A stretch of DNA of 64,000 bases from DASUPK01 sp963843085 (GTDB lineage Bacteria; Actinomycetota; Thermoleophilia; Solirubrobacterales; 70-9): NCBI GenBank assembly GCA_963843085.1, contig CAWJJG010000010.1:248001-312000 (forward strand). Reading direction: 5' to 3'. Below are positions 63,657 to 64,000 of this stretch, in pieces. The notes below the pieces were generated by a model. That model was not told the DNA's origin. It ran no database searches and worked only from the letters and a program-made list of their open reading frames with translations. A program made the position numbers and the translations under genes. Every line of letters starts with the position of its first letter. Position 1 is the stretch's first letter.

Positions 63657-64000
63657 CCGACCTCGTCCGTCGCGATCCGCATGGTCTCTTCGTCGAGCTC
63701 GGCGGCGACGATCTCGTAGGACTTCGCCAGCTCGGCGATCAGCGCCTCCTCGATCTCGCCGGGGTCGACCTCGCGACGGAGCTCGGTGGACACATCCCCG
63801 GAGGTCGCCGGGTCCCAGTCCAGGCCGAGCGCCTCGTAGACCGGCACCAGGGCTCGCGCCACCTCGCGGCCGCCCGATGCCACCATGACTCCGCCCATGT
63901 GGGCGCCGCCGCGAATCATCCGCTGGCCGATGCCCGAGAGCTTCACCTCGCCTCGTGCGTTGACGCTGTATGCGCCCGGGCAGTACTCGCCCGGGACCTC
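63653..64000 (-). CDS. Lipoate-protein ligase family protein, C-terminal part (runs off the window)
   Basis: 116 codons, open to the window edge at 64000. CPGAYSVNARGEVKLSGIGQRMIRGGAHMGGVMV and ALVPVYEALGLDWDPATSGDVS match the BPL/LplA-fold family of lipoate or octanoyl transferases; the catalytic Lys is likely in EVKLSG. GTG 63946 is internal, not the start. Ends in a C-terminal helix (ELAKSYEIVAAELDEET). Overlaps the convergent MFS gene by 4 bp (CTAG). Confidence 0.82.
   Translation of the reverse strand, partial: EVPGEYCPGAYSVNARGEVKLSGIGQRMIRGGAHMGGVMVASGGREVARALVPVYEALGLDWDPATSGDVSTELRREVDPGEIEEALIAELAKSYEIVAAELDEETMRIATDEVG

Overview
The window is GC-rich, densely coding chromosomal DNA, with no gap between genes above about 280 bases. 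Several things point to an actinobacterium of class Thermoleophilia (Solirubrobacterales-like). These are secreted proteins with lysine/arginine-rich C-terminal tails, a family of small proteins starting with a 'SYANVIASIALF...GGGAYA' membrane segment, an actinobacterial bcc (qcrCAB) plus aa3/caa3 oxidase cluster, GH15 trehalase-like and BBE-type flavin oxidase genes, and many start codons that look leaderless. The placement is an inference from gene content; there is no rRNA here. I saw no tRNA or rRNA gene, CRISPR array, insertion sequence or phage gene.

Layout. 0-13.3 kb is an accessory-looking stretch: a partial quinone oxidoreductase, then two sets of the same three families (DHFR-like reductase, SRPBCC protein, BBE-type FAD oxidase). 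Interspersed are secreted beta-helix, kelch and calcium-loop proteins that share a basic C-terminal region, a patatin-like lipase and an alpha/beta hydrolase. 13.3-17.7 kb holds DegV, a membrane metallopeptidase, and an ABC-2 exporter whose permease and ATPase genes are separated by a YoaK-type gene. 18-29.5 kb holds an aromatic-ring type flavin monooxygenase, a second kelch protein, a TetR/hydrolase divergon, a carotenoid-desaturase-like oxidoreductase, NDH-2, a DMT exporter, a flavodoxin-like protein, an acyl-CoA ligase and a cupin. 29.5-42.8 kb holds a Na+/H+ antiporter, a CGNR regulator, two diguanylate cyclases, DUF2855, type III glutamine synthetase, VOC proteins, a TMEM175-like channel and a metallophosphoesterase. 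42.9-51 kb is the respiratory cluster coxB-coxA-coxC-(small membrane protein)-qcrC-qcrA-qcrB, with ctaG convergent at its end. 52.1-58.3 kb is a tight operon of a ThDP enzyme, an enolase-superfamily dehydratase and a giant FAD/4Fe-4S dehydrogenase, divergent from an SDR. 58.3-64 kb has a GH15 glycosidase and a HAD phosphatase (divergent, 18 bp apart), an MFS transporter fused to a coiled coil and a winged-helix-like domain, and the end of a lipoate-ligase-like gene.

How they work together. Electrons from NDH-2 and probably the FAD/Fe-S dehydrogenase would enter the quinone pool and leave through the bcc-caa3 chain. The ThDP/enolase/FAD-FeS operon looks like an organic-acid or sugar-acid catabolic route. 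Expression signals are unusual. Eleven genes have a TAnnnT box 6-7 nt before the start codon with no leader. Three genes (ctaG, DUF2855, the flavin monooxygenase) carry family-like N-terminal sequence upstream of their first ATG/GTG/TTG. Seven of fifteen convergent gene pairs overlap by exactly 4 bp through their stop codons.
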